Position numbers and translations under genes: made by a program
Source of the DNA: Porogramme epimiltina
Lineage: Eukaryota; Basidiomycota; Agaricomycetes; Polyporales; Polyporaceae
DNA length: 63,944 bases
Direction: 5' to 3'
Assembly: GCA_900155495.1 (NCBI GenBank)
Contig: FTLJ01000209.1
Location: 1 to 63,944, forward strand
Notes under the pieces: generated by a model
What the model saw: only the letters and a program-made list of their open reading frames with translations
Database searches by the model: none
What the model was told of the DNA's origin: nothing
Shown here: positions 1 through 12,149 of the stretch, in pieces
Layout: every line of letters begins with the position of its first letter
How positions within the stretch are numbered: the stretch's first letter is position 1

Positions 1-749
1 CCCTGCAACCCCGCACCCCGCAGCGCACGCGTATATAATCTCCGCCACTCTCGACCCGACCAATGTAGTAAAATTGTTTCCTCTTTTCTGTTTCAACGAT
101 CACCGGAGGGTCAACCAGCCCATTTTGTTCGCTTGTTTCCGTAATCTCTCGTTTTTGGATCACCTTACTTCTTCTCTTCTTTTACTGTCGGAACGAATGC
201 AGCGTGTATTACCAGGCTTCTCCCCCTATCTGCGTGCTCCGTGTGCTGGTGGTGGTAATACAGGCGTGCGGCACGAGCGCGAGCGAGGAGAACAGGCGAG
301 ACGAGATGGGTCGTCGGGACGGGGGCGGTGGTGTGTGAGATTAGTGGGTGGCGCGCGTACAAGTTTAACGGGTACTATTCTTGAGTCGGGCGTGCGAGAG
401 ATCATTCATGGGGGCGGGGCGGCGTCGCCGCGCGCGCGCGTCGTTGGCTGAGCAGTGCGTGTGCGTGTGGTACATTGGTCGTGGGGAAGCAAAAGTATAT
501 GATCGAGAGCAAGCGATTGCGGGGGCGGAGGGGGAACGTTTGGATGCGGATAGCGTGGGGCGTAACGGGGCGATAAAAGTAGGCTACAGCGGGGGGGGGA
601 CGGTACCCAGTCGAGATATACAGATATAGAACGTCCGTCGGGCTCCGCACCACCACCGTCTAGTGGAGGGGTCCGGAATCGGGCGCGGGTTTTCCAAACC
701 AAGCGCGGAATACTATTCAATGAGCTGGTGGCGCGGGAGAAGGAGGGGG
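1..749. other. Non-coding stretch downstream of the MAPKKK gene
   Basis: No gene is recognised. The open frames here are arginine/glycine-rich, overlap one another on both strands and match no family I know. The stretch probably holds the 3' UTR and terminator of the minus-strand kinase gene that ends at 750. There is a TATA-like run near 31-40 and a poly-G run near 591-599, neither tied to a gene in the window. Confidence 0.5.
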
Positions 750-3700
750 CTATGAGGAGCCCGAGCCGGAGCTCGACGTCTCGCCGCCCTCGGACGAGCT
801 CGAGAGCGGGTCCCTGTCGACCCGCAGGCCGGGCGACGAGCCCTCGTGGGAGCCCTCGGGCGTCGCGAGCGGGGACATGGTCGGGGACGCGGCTTGGATG
901 AGCTCCGTCTCCTTTTCCTGCATGATCGCCGCCTGGCGCGCGACGCTCGCGCCGTCGAACGCCGCGTCGGTCGCGGCGGAGGGGGCGGGCGCGACGACAG
1001 CCGCCGCGGTCGCGGTGGTGGGGTCCTCGGGCGCGCCGCCCGCCGCGGCGTCGACGCCCTCCTCCTCGTACGAGCGCAGCTTCTCGCGGAAGTCGAGCAT
1101 CCACGGGTGGTTCATGAGCTCGTTTGCGGTCGGGCGCTGCACGGGGTCGATCGTGAGGCACTGCCTGATGAAGTCGATGCCCATGTCGCTCAGCTGTCCG
1201 GGATCGGGCAGTGGCGGGTGTTGCGTCGCGACTCCGATGTGGAACATGATTGCCCTGCGGATAGAAGGTGTTTTAAGTGAGCGAGGGGGGCTGGGGTGAG
1301 AGGAGAAGCACGCACCATTCGTTGTCGAGGTTGCTCCAAGGTTTGCGTCCTGTCGCACATTCGAGTACGACACATCCCAGGGACCAGATGTCCATGGCGC
1401 CCTGACGTCCGCGCTTATTGTTACGGATTACCTCAGGGGACATGTACATAGGGGTGCCAGTTAAGGAGTTGTTCACCCCGAACTGGCCACTGCCCGCAGC
1501 CGCGTCTACGCCTGGAATAGCAGTGGCAGCGGCGTTGGGCACAGGGTCCGGTGTTCGCCTCGTGCGCTGCAGGGTGCGGTGGTTCTTCGCGATGATCTTG
1601 GCCGCGCCGAAGTCAACGTACTTGATGACGCCCATGTGATCGAGAAGGATGTCTGTTAACGTAGCAGTCAGCGTTAGAGAATACGAGGCGCTGCGTGTCA
1701 ACGTACTGTCGGGCTTGATATCTCGGTGGACGACGTCTTGCGAGTGGAGATAAGACAGCCCTTCCAGCATTTGCAGCGTGTAGACCTGAAGGATGCCCTC
1801 ATCTTCAATTCGCCCGTGCTCCAGGAGCGCCGCCAGACTACCGCCCTGGCAATACTCCTCGAAGATGTAGACCTTATCGCGGTGCACTTCGATGCCGTAG
1901 TACTCGACGACGTTCGGATGGTGCAGCATCTCCATGACCTGGAGTTCGTCGCGGATATAGGAGTAGAGGTTAGTCAGACCTGCGGTCTCTTGGAACTTGA
2001 TCTCTTTGACGGCCATGAGGGTGTTCGAGTCAAGGTTGATTGCGAGGTAGACGGAGCCGAATGAGCCCGCGCCGATGAACCGGCGCTGCTGCCAACGAAT
2101 GGACACGTTGGATGCGGAGCCAGCAAGGAAGACCACGGAGCGATCAACGAGGACGCGCTCGTCAAGAACACGGCCGATGATATGGTTTTCCGAGCCAACC
2201 TGGGCGCGATGCTCGTCAATCTCGCGCGTGAGCCCAGATACCTTCTCCCAGAACTCGCGCAAGGCAGGGTCCGCATAGGCAAGCACCGAGTCCTGGTCAT
2301 CCGGGTTGATTTGATAGGCCTCCTCCTCATCCACCTCTGAGCGCTGGCTCGAAGTCTGTTGGCGCAGCATCTCTTCTTGTCGCTCCTTTTCGCGCTTCGC
2401 GTCCAGCGCCGAGCGCGCACCGAGGATATCAAAATGGCTGATAAGCAGCGTCATACAGCTGGCGACCTTCTGGCGCAGCATCTCGAACTGGTCGTCTGGG
2501 ACCTGAAGGATATTGTTCCGACGTGTGCGGTGGAGAGTGAATTCGAGAGCGGTGACCGCCCATCGGAACGTCTTGCGGTCGTTCGGGTCGCAGTCATCGC
2601 AGATAAAGGACACCCAGGAGATCGCAAGCTTGATGAGTGATTGGTTGTACTTCAGTAGGGTCTGCCGGTCCATGTGCTTTTGGACGTGCGATCCGTGGCC
2701 AGACGCGAACACATACCAGTTCTCGAGAAGTTCCTGGTAGCCGCTTGCTTCCTGCAAGGCCTTGCGTACCTGGTGAACAGACTCCACGATAGACTCGGAC
2801 AGTTTGTTCGTCGCTCGTGTGATCTTGCGCAATTCGCGGTTAACAGAGGGCAGGTGAGCTTGCTGCTCCACTAAGCACACTAGAGGCTGCATGTCGGGTC
2901 CTAATAGTTCTCCATCCTCGTCTTCTCCGGGCTCAAAGAGGGATGCAAATCGACGTTTCGCTGCCACTAACCTGCGCTGAGAGCCGTCGGCGACCAGGCG
3001 AACGCGGTTATCCTCCATGTGAAGGTCGATCTCGGGTAGTTTTAGCATTAGCACGAAACCATTCCAGAGGAAACGCGTCCGCGGTGACAAGATCAGCAAA
3101 TAGTTCGCACTGTCCTCAGGGTCCGGTTCTGCGTCGCCGCTTTCCATCAGCCAGCTCGTATCGTCGATTTCGTTTACTTGAAACGCGTCAACAAGGAGCC
3201 GTCGGATAATGTCAGGGTGATCTCGCAGTACGGGGGACCCTACAATGTAGGTGCCTTCTTCTTCGTAGGTCTGGGTGTAGACAAGGAAGTGGTCGGACTC
3301 GACCAGGGTCGCGATGAAAACGTCGATGTTGACGTCTTCAATGTCGTATTCCGCGGAGTCGCTGAATCGGCTGGAAAGGACCCTGTCCGAAGCATCAAGC
3401 GTTAGTGTCTGTGGGCCAATGACAATGGGGGTACAGACCTGGCCAATCGCTGGAGTTTCCGGGAGCGCTGCTTCACGCCTTCTAGGATCTTCCCATACCA
3501 CCCGACCAGCCGGTCTTTCGGCATGCTAGTATTCATGGGCTGCGACCCCGTCGTCAGCGACTGCTGCATAGGGCCCCCATTCATTCCATTTGCCCTGAGC
3601 GTCTTGCGGACGCGGTCAGAAACCGCGGCGGAAACGGTGCCGTCAGTCATTCCAGGAACACGGATAGATGTATCGAAGAAGTTCGTCACGCGGACGATGA

Positions 3701-5377
3701 GCTTGTTGGTGAGCGCGCTGCAAGGAGAGTGAACACGCTGCTCAGACAGCGGCTTGCGCATGCGTACCAGAGCTGCTCGGCGACAAGAGAGGCACCTCCG
3801 GGTATCGTGAGACTGACATCGCTGAAGGTGGCCCACTGCGCCTCGATGGTGTCAGTCTCTTTGAAATAAATGCCCTTCGTTCCACTCTTCAGCTTCCAGT
3901 GAATTAACTTGAAGAAGAAAGTCAAGGCCTCCAAAATGGTCGAATCGTAATCGGCGCTTATACAGTGTGGTAGCTTCCAGTTCCCTCCTGGGTCGGGCAC
4001 GAGGAAGGCCTCGTATTGCCGCTTCAACGTGCAGGCGAATCCTATCTTGACCTTCAAGTCGTCCGTCATTTGGTCGATGATGAGGACGTCCGGGTTCATC
4101 AACTTCTTTGCATAGGCTAATCGCACTCGCAAGACGGCTTGCGCGAGGTCTGTCAAGAACGACACCAGAGGTACCAATTCCTGCTCGAAGGATGGAAGGT
4201 TCATCAACTTGAACATAGAGGCAAGGTTGACATGGGCGTCGCGAGTGGTCCCGATGAGCGCATGAATGGTAGTCATTGAGCCCTTCTCAAACTGTCGTTG
4301 AACGCCCTCCTCTTTCAATAGCCTCTCCACGAACGTAGTCTCGCTTCCATTGGCTCCGTCACCATTGGTAGGCCCTGGAGTGGAAGATTGCGAGGTCGGC
4401 TCTGTGACATTCATAGTCTCATTCCCCGTCCATCTTCGGAGAGTGCGGAGAAGTTGCCTGAGAGAAGTGAGAACAGTAGACCAAGTGTTCAGCGTGTCAC
4501 ATCGCGATTGGAATTCCAAATCTGTCGCGGTTGGATGGTCTATGTAGAACGCGCGGAGGGAGGGGTATAGGGAGTGGGCGATTTCTAGACGGCGGAGGAC
4601 GGTATTCACCTGCTGGAGCGCGTGCGTCTCACGGCTCTCCAGCGAGTCCGCGGGCGGGTCCTGTATGCGGAACACCATGACCTCCTTAATGACAGGCTCG
4701 ACTATACGCAAACGCCGCTCTTCGAGCCTCTTGCGCTCCTCCTCGACGGTGTGGCCGTGGAAACGCGCGCGGATCCCGAGCCAAATTCCGACGTTGGGGT
4801 TCTTCTCCTCTTCCGACGAGGACTTGAGTGCGACGGTGATGCGCGTGTTCTCCGCCTTAAGGACGTCGCCAGCGAGGACCGATGCGAGCATCGTCTGCCA
4901 CTCGAGCCGCTCGCGGTCCTCCAGTGTCTGTGGCTCGATCGGCTCCGCCTCGAGGACGATGGATGATACTCGGTCGTGTGTTTCGTTGATGCCGGCTGGC
5001 CCACGGAGGTCTTCGTCATCGCTGTCAGGACCGTCAAGGGTCTGTCCGAACCCGCGTTGGTAGTAGTGCGCCTCAGGGTCATCGTCCCGAGGGTCGTCTA
5101 CCGTGGCGTGGCTGTTCCGGTAGCGGCGCACGAATTGATTGTAAATGTTCGTATAGTTGGATCGCGGGGGAGGAGGAGGGGTGAAAGGAGAAGATGTCGG
5201 TGGCATAGTCGGGTTGGGAGGGATGCTCCGTTGCCTGGTCTTCGGTCGGCTCTTCAGACTTCCTGGAGCAGAATGCTGGTGAGAGCGGGTACCAGATTGC
5301 CAAGATTCATCGTCTTCATCGTCGGCGTCATGTTCGAGGTGTGTGAAGAGCGTAGGCTGGTGGCGTTTCGCGGGCAT
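750..5377 (-). CDS. SSK2: Ssk2/Ssk22/Wis4-type MAP kinase kinase kinase (HOG pathway)
   Basis: Stress-activated MAP3K that, in fungi, receives the signal from the Ssk1 response regulator and phosphorylates the Pbs2 MAP2K in the osmotic/oxidative stress cascade. The first exon starts at the ATG at 5375-5377 and encodes an acidic, proline-rich disordered N terminus followed by the long helical Ssk2-specific regulatory region. The kinase domain is C-terminal: glycine loop GAGSFGSV, lysine in AVKEIKF, catalytic HRDIKPDN, metal-binding DFG and an APE-like SPEV. Four introns are supported by frame: about 3722-3776, 3383-3438 (branch-like CTAAC), 1653-1706 (inside HRDIKPDN; skipping it would break the motif), and about 1262-1316. 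Total length is roughly 1,460 residues, close to yeast Ssk2. The last exon, after the kinase domain, is a Ser/Ala/Gly-rich tail of very high GC. Divergent from RBG1. Confidence 0.93.
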
Positions 5378-5725
5378 GAGTGGAGGATAGTGAGGGGAGG
5401 GGCGGGGTGAGAATGGTGAAGGAGCGGGTGGCCCGTAGAGTCTCGGGATCCCGGCAATGCTTGATTAGAGCTTGTGCCTTGAAGTCAAGTAGGGTTAGGC
5501 CATGTACTTACCTGTCCCGTTACTAATTACTTATGACTACCTAAAGACCTCTAGCCCTTGTCAATCCGAGATAAACGCCCGACTGTTTTAGCCCGAGGTC
5601 CTCCCATCCTTGCCTATCTCTCTCTACCACCGCGGCCTTGCATTCAGTTGCTCAGGCCGAAGCTCCCTGAGGGCACACACCACTACACACCGCGTCTACA
5701 TTCACTCTGAGAGAAACGAGTCAAG
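5378..5725. promoter_or_regulatory. Shared divergent promoter of SSK2-like and RBG1 genes
   Basis: This 348-bp gap separates the two start codons, which point away from each other. It must carry both promoters and 5' UTRs. It is moderately pyrimidine-rich on the RBG1 strand just before that ATG; no specific factor site is recognised. Confidence 0.6.
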
Positions 5726-7837
5726 ATGGGTATTGTTGAAAAGGCAAGTTACGACAAATCCATGCTATTGTTTACGCTGTGGCTGAGACTCAAGTCGGTC
5801 TACAGATCAAGGAGATTGAGGGTGAGCTCCGAGTCGACAGATACCATGAATAGAGGTTTGACATCTCTACGGTGCTTAGAGGAGATGGCGAGAAGTGAGT
5901 GCCATGCCAATCCCGTCAGTACAGAGACCAATTCGCTTGAACAGCGCAGAAGAACAAGGTGAGAAGTCTCCCAAGCTGCCCAGAGGCAGCCTATTCACGG
6001 AGATGAAAGTAGGCGACGGAGTATCACTTGGGTCTATTGAAGGCCAAGCTTGCGCGATACCGCGCCCAGCTGCTTGAGCCCACCTCCAAGTCTGGCGGTG
6101 CCGGCACTGGTTTTGACGTGCAGAAGTCCGGAGACGCCAGGGTTGCACTCATCGGCTTCCCCTCCGTAGGAAAGGTTGGTTTGGGGCATCCAGGGCTAGC
6201 CGTATCTCTGAGCTGACACCTCTTCTCCGCAATTCCCGATTAGTCTACGCTTCTGAGCAAATGCACACACACGGTGTCGGAGTCCGCAGCTTACGAATTC
6301 ACCACCCTCACGGTGGGTATTCCGCCACGCTGACCTAAATTACGTGTTCCGTGTCTCACCCTGCGGCGCTTTAGGCGATCCCTGGCGTCTTGGAGTACGA
6401 GGGAGCGCGCATACAACTGCTCGATCTGCCAGGTATTGTCGAGGGCGCCAGTCAAGGCCGCGGGCGTGGGCGACAAGTCGTGGCCACGGCCAAGACCGCG
6501 GACCTCATCCTTATTATGCTCGATGCGACCAAATCGGAAGAACAACGCCGCCTGCTCGAGATTGAATTGGACTCAGTGGGCATCCGTTTGAATAAGCAGA
6601 AGCCGGACGTTGTGTTCAAGCGGAAGACTACTGGGGGTGTACGTCCCTGGCGCAGCATCTACTACAATTGGCTGTGCTCATGCGTCATATCTGGCATCTT
6701 AACATTAGATCACCGTGCGTGTGTCCCCACACGGCCTAGCCCAGCGTATTGAATATGTTCCTAGATTAACAAAACGGTGCCGTTGACCAAGACCGATGAG
6801 AAGACCATAAGATCTATTCTGGCCAGCTGTACGTTGACCTTCGCAGACTTGTTGGCTCCTTGTGGCTCAATGTCCACCCTGACGCAGACAAGTTGCACAA
6901 CTGCGACGTAATGATCCGAGAAGACGTAGGTTCTGTCTTCTTTGCTGCTCGATCGTTGCAGCTGACTTTCACCCAGATTACAACCGACGAATTTATCGAT
7001 GTATTGATAGGTATATCCAATTCCGCGGCTGCACTTCTGAAGAATATCTTGTTAAATCATTATTTTAGGAACACGCAAATACGTGCCTTGTCTCTGTAGG
7101 GCACTTTAGTACGACATCACAACCACCGCTCACAAGTTTGCTGGACAGATGTCTACAACAAGGTGGACGCTATCAGTCTCGAACAAATGGACAAGCTCGC
7201 GCGAGAAGATCACACTGTCGTCATCAGCTGCGAGCTCGGACTCAAGTACGTGCCGACGATCGCATTGCCGAGCTAGAGAAGCTCATCCATGAGATCCGCA
7301 GCTTGGACTACCTGATAGAGAGGATCTGGGACGAGCTTGGGCTTGTCAAGGTGTACACGAAGAAACGTGGCGCACATCCCGACTTGACAGACCCTATCTG
7401 CCTGCGCAAAGGGGCTTCTGTGGAGGTTCGGACAATTATGCCACATACGCATATACCCGGGCGTATCTGATCAAACCTCAGGGCGTCTGTAATGGAATCC
7501 ACCGGTCGCTCGCTGCAAACTTCCGGTATGCACTAGTTTGGTGAGTACTGCCCGGGAGCTTCTATCTCCTGGATGTATCGGACGCTGACAGCGAGTGCCT
7601 TGCGCAGGGTAAGCGCTCATGACATGAGCAAATTTGAAGTGTATGGGTGGCGACTGACATGGTGGCACAGGGCAAGTCGTCGAAGTTCAGCCCGCATGCA
7701 CAGAAAGTCGGCTTGAACCATCACGTTGCCGATGATGACGTTGTGTCAAGTGCGTATATGTCGGAGCCTACATCGAAACGCCAGTGCCCCGCCTTCTCAG
7801 ACTAACGACGGCATTTTTGACAGTTTTCACGAAGTGA
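5726..7837 (+). CDS. RBG1: Rbg1/DRG1 developmentally regulated GTP-binding protein
   Basis: OBG-family GTPase of the DRG1 branch, which works with a DFRP partner (Tma46 in yeast) on translating ribosomes. After splicing the protein reads from MGIVEK through the conserved EMARTQKNKAT and [10 protein letters not shown] helices. It has the P-loop GFPSVGKST (split by an intron after GK), YEFTTLT switch region, DLPG G3 motif and NKVD G4 motif. A C-terminal TGS domain ends in a [14 protein letters not shown] stretch typical of the family, and the stop is at 7835-7837. About 365 residues, the usual length. The gene is very intron-rich (at least nine introns). The first intron, 5744-5805, appears to be GC-AG: exon end AAG is followed by GCAAGT and only this junction restores the DRG1 N terminus. 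Confidence 0.94.
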
Positions 7838-8458
7838 TAAGGGGGCGTGGCCGAGGCACTGCGATATGTATATTCGCTCGACCTCGAGGACGCCTGAAAG
7901 GGGAACCCTGAGCGGGAGACGCCGGGCCCGCAGCGTGCCTGCGTTTGTAGACCGTAGTAGAGATGTAGGATACCGAGATGAACGAACGCCGAGCGAATCT
8001 GGGGCCTTCTGGCGGCAGGAAGTAGCGGGTGGTAGGGAAGCGTTGCCACAAACAGCCTAGTAAGGGGACGGGCGACTCGCACGTGAGGCAGCGGGCGCAA
8101 GCGAGAGGGCGCCCATCTAGAGAGATCTGTGAGATCACTCTCCCAGAGTCCGAGCCGGGCTGGAGTGGCATCGGTATCTCCGCTGTATGCGCGAACGACC
8201 ACACCTCCCGATGCCCCAGCGGTGTGCTAGGGGCAGCCGCAGTGGCCAAAGCCACGCCCTGCCTGTTTCTAAGGCGCCGCCCACGTGTGGCAATCTTTGC
8301 TGATAATACCAGATCTTTTCCGGATATCGTGCATATTCCGTCACTCCGTCATCGACGGACTTATAAGCAACCCTTCTCCGCTCCTCAGGCCTGCAGCATC
8401 CCCCTCCCCCGTCCTCCTGCACACCTCTCTCGACTACCTCTCTTCCTCGCACTCGCCT
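7838..8458. other. Intergenic region between RBG1 and the hydrolase gene
   Basis: No gene is recognised in these 621 bases. They should hold the RBG1 3' UTR and the hydrolase promoter; the last 80 bases before the ATG are C/T-rich, as is common for fungal transcription start regions. Confidence 0.5.
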
Positions 8459-10612
8459 ATGGGTTCTATTGAAGCGCTCTTTCCCTCCATCATCGGCAGT
8501 GACGACCCTGTCGAGCTTATCCTGCTCGGCACCGGCACCTCATCCACCCTCCCGCATGTCGACTGCCTCACAGCCCCGCCCGGCTCAAAGCCCTGCAGAG
8601 CCTGTCTGGCGACGCTGGACCCGTCCCCCGATGCGCAGAAGAACAGGAGGGTGCGTCTGTTCTGCCCCTTCGCTACGCGCACAGGGCGGTGCACGCTGAC
8701 CTCGCAACTTCGGATCGGACGCGATACAGGGTAATACCTCCGCCGTACTCCGCGTCCGTGGGCGGGACGGCGAGTTCAAGTGAGTGGCCAGCGTGCGTCC
8801 GAGACTCCCGCGGGCACCGTGGGTCGCGGGCGCGCGCGTTTCCGAAAACAAAGAGGGCGCGATCGCTGACCACGGCCCCTGGTGCGCGTCCCGCGCGGCG
8901 GCAGGACGATCGTGATAGACGTCGGGAAGAGCTTCCTACACTCCGCGGTGCAGTGGTTCCCGAAATACGGCCTCCGTCGTATCGATGCCGTGCTCATTAC
9001 CCACGCCCACGCGGACGGTACGTCGCCCCCCGCTCCCCCGCCCGTGTGTGCCGCGGACCCGTATGTGCGTTTGCTCACGCCAGGAAAATTCGCAGCGATG
9101 AACGGGCTTGACGACCTCCGAGGTGAGTCTGTCTGACTGGCGCCTCCGCGCGCGTGGCGCGAGCCGCCGGCCGGCGACGAGGACGGGGCGCGCGCCGTGC
9201 CTTGTCTTCCATGCCACGCGCGGCGAGGTGGAGCGGGGAGACGGCGAGCGGACGCTGACGACGGCTCGGTTCGGCAGGGTGGACGCTCGGTGGGGCCATC
9301 CAGGACCATGTGGACATCTATCTGTCCCAGGAGACACTCTGGTCCGTCGAGGCGACCTTCCCGTATATGGTCAACAAGGAGTTCGCGTCCGGGGGCGGAG
9401 ATGTGAGTGCTGATCACTTGTGCATCGATGAGTCTCGCACTCGAGCGCGGACGCGGGAGCGGAGATCCTGACCGGATATACCAATCGCAGGTGCCCGAGT
9501 TCAGATGGCATCCTATTGTGGCGAACCAGCGGTTCACAATCGGGGACACGGGGATTAGCGTCGAGCCCATCGCAGGTACGTGTGATGATACATTGAGTAC
9601 GCGCACAAGACTGCGAACACGGACACCCTTTAAATATGGTTGGGACAAGCGTGTGCAGGCTTTTGACGCCCACGCCTGTCAATTACCATTGAGCTACATT
9701 CCACCAGTTAACCACGCTGGGAATACGTCGCGGGCCCGCTTGCCATCAGGTTCTTGGCTTCCTGGTCTCGTGAGCAGTCCCAGAACGTATTCACGACGTG
9801 GTTAGTTTAGGGGAGCGTGACGAGTATTTGTTTTCTCAGTATCCCTGGCCTGTTGAGGGGTCGTGTGAGGGTTTGGGCACCTGCCAAGGTGAGCCTCTGT
9901 CACCGCGGTAGTTATGGCCTCCCAATTTCCTCTTCGTGAAGCTATACGAGTTGTTTTCTAACAAGGCGGCGCTCATGCAGTGCACCACGGGTTCTGTGGA
10001 TCAAAGCCCACGCCCCCCCTCTCGATCCTTCCAGCCCAGGTCGCGACGCCGTTCGAGAACGCGAGCCCGTGCGCGTCGGGGTTGCCGGGTAGCCCCATAG
10101 GGACAGGCGCGTCCACGCCGAAGAAAGAAGACTTCATCTGCTTCGGGTACATCATTCAAGACGCCGTCGTGTACATTTCAGACACCTCGCACATCCCGGA
10201 AGACGTCATGAACCGCATCACATCCTACAAGTGGGCTTCTCCTGCGTCCCAGTCTTCTCCTGAGTCCCGGCCTCCTACGGGACCGCCGGTGCTCGTACTC
10301 GACTGCCTGGGCCTCACGAAACACGCGTCGCACCTCAGCCTTGCACAGTCCGTGGACTACGCGCGGCAGATCGACGCGCAGAGGACGTATTTGGTCGGTT
10401 TCAGCCACCGGGTCGCGCACGACGAGTACGAAACTCTTCTGAGGGCAGTGGGTGGCGTCTCCACGCCATCGAAGGTGACGGAAAAGGTACAGGAGGGGCT
10501 GAAGTTGCTCGGCGACTTGCAGCAGCAGAAGCGGATATGGGTTCGCCCTGGCTACGACGGGCTGCGCATCTTCGTGGACGACGATGGCAAGGCCAGGGAT
10601 CTTGGATACTAG
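8459..10612 (+). CDS. Metallo-beta-lactamase-fold hydrolase, PhnP-like
   Basis: Predicted metal-dependent phosphodiesterase/hydrolase related to PhnP (cyclic phosphate phosphodiesterase); the fungal members are uncharacterised. The spliced protein of about 410 residues begins MGSIEALFPS, has LILLGTGTSSTLP, a cysteine cluster (C...CRAC) like the structural zinc site of the PhnP group, then RRGNTSAVLR and IDVGKSF. The metal motif reads THAHADAMNGLDDLR, so the last histidine of the usual HxHxDH is alanine, created across a splice junction. Further motifs are VHHG, the aspartate in YISDTSH and the histidine in GFSHR near the C terminus. One intron, 9576-9980, is about 405 nt, unusually long here. 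Substrate is unknown. Confidence 0.85.
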
Positions 10613-11238
10613 TATGGTGAGGACTAGACTGGTCCGCGGCTGGTATCGTACGCCCCTTTACGACCGTTCTCGCACATAATTTGGTCCGTGTTCTTGCTTA
10701 GATTATTGCTTAATCCTGCCGCTGTACGTTACGCATTCCAAGTAGACTTCCCTGTAATCATATGTACCATGGCGATCCTGAAAGGTCGAGCTCGGATCTG
10801 GGCCAGATCACGTGTGTACGCCGGCCGCGAACCACGGCCGAGAGCGTGACGCGTGGGTCCGGCACTGTTTCAGCCTTCCGACGCCTCCTAGCCCTCCTCT
10901 GACCCTCGGATGTGCGCTGCGGCTATGGTGAGCAAGCCTATGTTGTCATCGCATGCTTATAGGGGTGTGTTAGCAGCGACTTGAACATAGGGGATCGACC
11001 GACACGAGGTGGAGCGCGGAGAGAGTAGTGCGGGGTAAAGAAGCGCAAGAAGCCTGGGCGCGGGCGCCAATCCGCGTGAGGGGGCCAGTCGCGTCGAGGG
11101 CGAGCTCGTTCTCTTCCTCCTCTCTCCCATCATCCCTCTCCCCTCCTATATTACAGCACTCCTCGTTTATTCGTCTCTAATACAAGTCGCCGACCCACAC
11201 ATACCCTCGCTAAGCACACCCCACCGGGATCGTTTACA
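10613..11238. promoter_or_regulatory. Intergenic region with PRELI-gene promoter
   Basis: 626 bases without a recognised gene. A pyrimidine-rich block at about 11108-11145 followed by a TATATTA run at about 11148 lies roughly 90 bases before the next start codon and looks like its core promoter. The rest shows nothing I can assign. Confidence 0.45.
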
Positions 11239-12149
11239 ATGAAGTTCTTCTCGCAGTCCTTCTTGTATGAGTGAGTTGGCGCACCTCCCTTTCTCCTTCG
11301 CCCGGTCCCCTGTGCATTCCCACCGGTGCTCAACGCGTGTGCGCACCCCACAGCGATCCCTGGTCCATCGTCTCGCTCGCATACCTGCTGCGATACCCGA
11401 ACCCGTTCTCCACGCACATCCTGTCGTGCGACGTCATCTCGCGTGAGGTCATGCCTTCAGGCTCGCTTCTCACTACCCGCCTCATCCTCAAGACGGGATC
11501 GCTTCCCCGCTGGGCGCCCAAGAACATCGTCCAGCGCGCGGAATCGTGGGTGATTGAGGAGAGCGAGGTCGACCCCCTTGGCAAGGTCATGCGCTGCACA
11601 ACGAAAAACCTCGACCACGTCAAGGTCATGCGCGTCGAAGAGCACGTCCACATCCGCCAGACGGAAGATGGGTACGTCCTATTTCTTCTGCCGAACGGCC
11701 GAGGAAGAACGAGTCGTGCTGAGACTTCTCGTGTCTGGTAGGAAAACACTGCAAACGACTGAGGCTAAATTCTTCTCTGGGTTTGGATGGGGCCTAACAA
11801 AGAGGATCGAGAATTACGGTTTAACAAAGTTTAAGGCGAACCTTCAGCGAGTACGTGCTCGTATGATTGCTCCCTGGAAGTTATATTAATGACCACGGCA
11901 CAGTCTCGCGAAGGCTTCTCCATTATCCTCGACCTCATTCGCCAGTCACGCATGCAAGCTACCATGACCATGGGCGCGCCCCGTTCATTCCTCCCTTCCC
12001 ACCGTACCTTCGCTGGTTCGGAAGCAAAAGCCCCTGTCCACCACGACATCATCACGAATGATGACGATAGGCGAGATTCAGCTCCATGTAATCCTCCTGC
12101 AAACGGAGGCGTATGGGCCAGGTGGCGATCCTGGCTTCGGTCGGGTTGA
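11239..12149 (+). CDS. PRELI/MSF1-domain (Ups family) mitochondrial lipid-transfer protein
   Basis: Ups/PRELID proteins work with Mdm35 in the mitochondrial intermembrane space; Ups1 types move phosphatidic acid for cardiolipin synthesis and Ups2 types phosphatidylserine. The spliced product of about 240 residues starts MKFFSQSFLYDDPW and contains the family hallmarks RYPNPFSTHILSCDVISREV, LPRWAPK, the VDP turn and a final helix GFSIILDLIR. The first intron splits the aspartate codon in YDDPW (TATGA|GTGAGT...CAG|C); two more follow. After the domain there is a tail of about 60 residues without recognised motifs. The arginine/lysine pattern looks nearer Ups1/PRELID1 than Ups2, but I would not assign the substrate from this. 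Confidence 0.9.
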
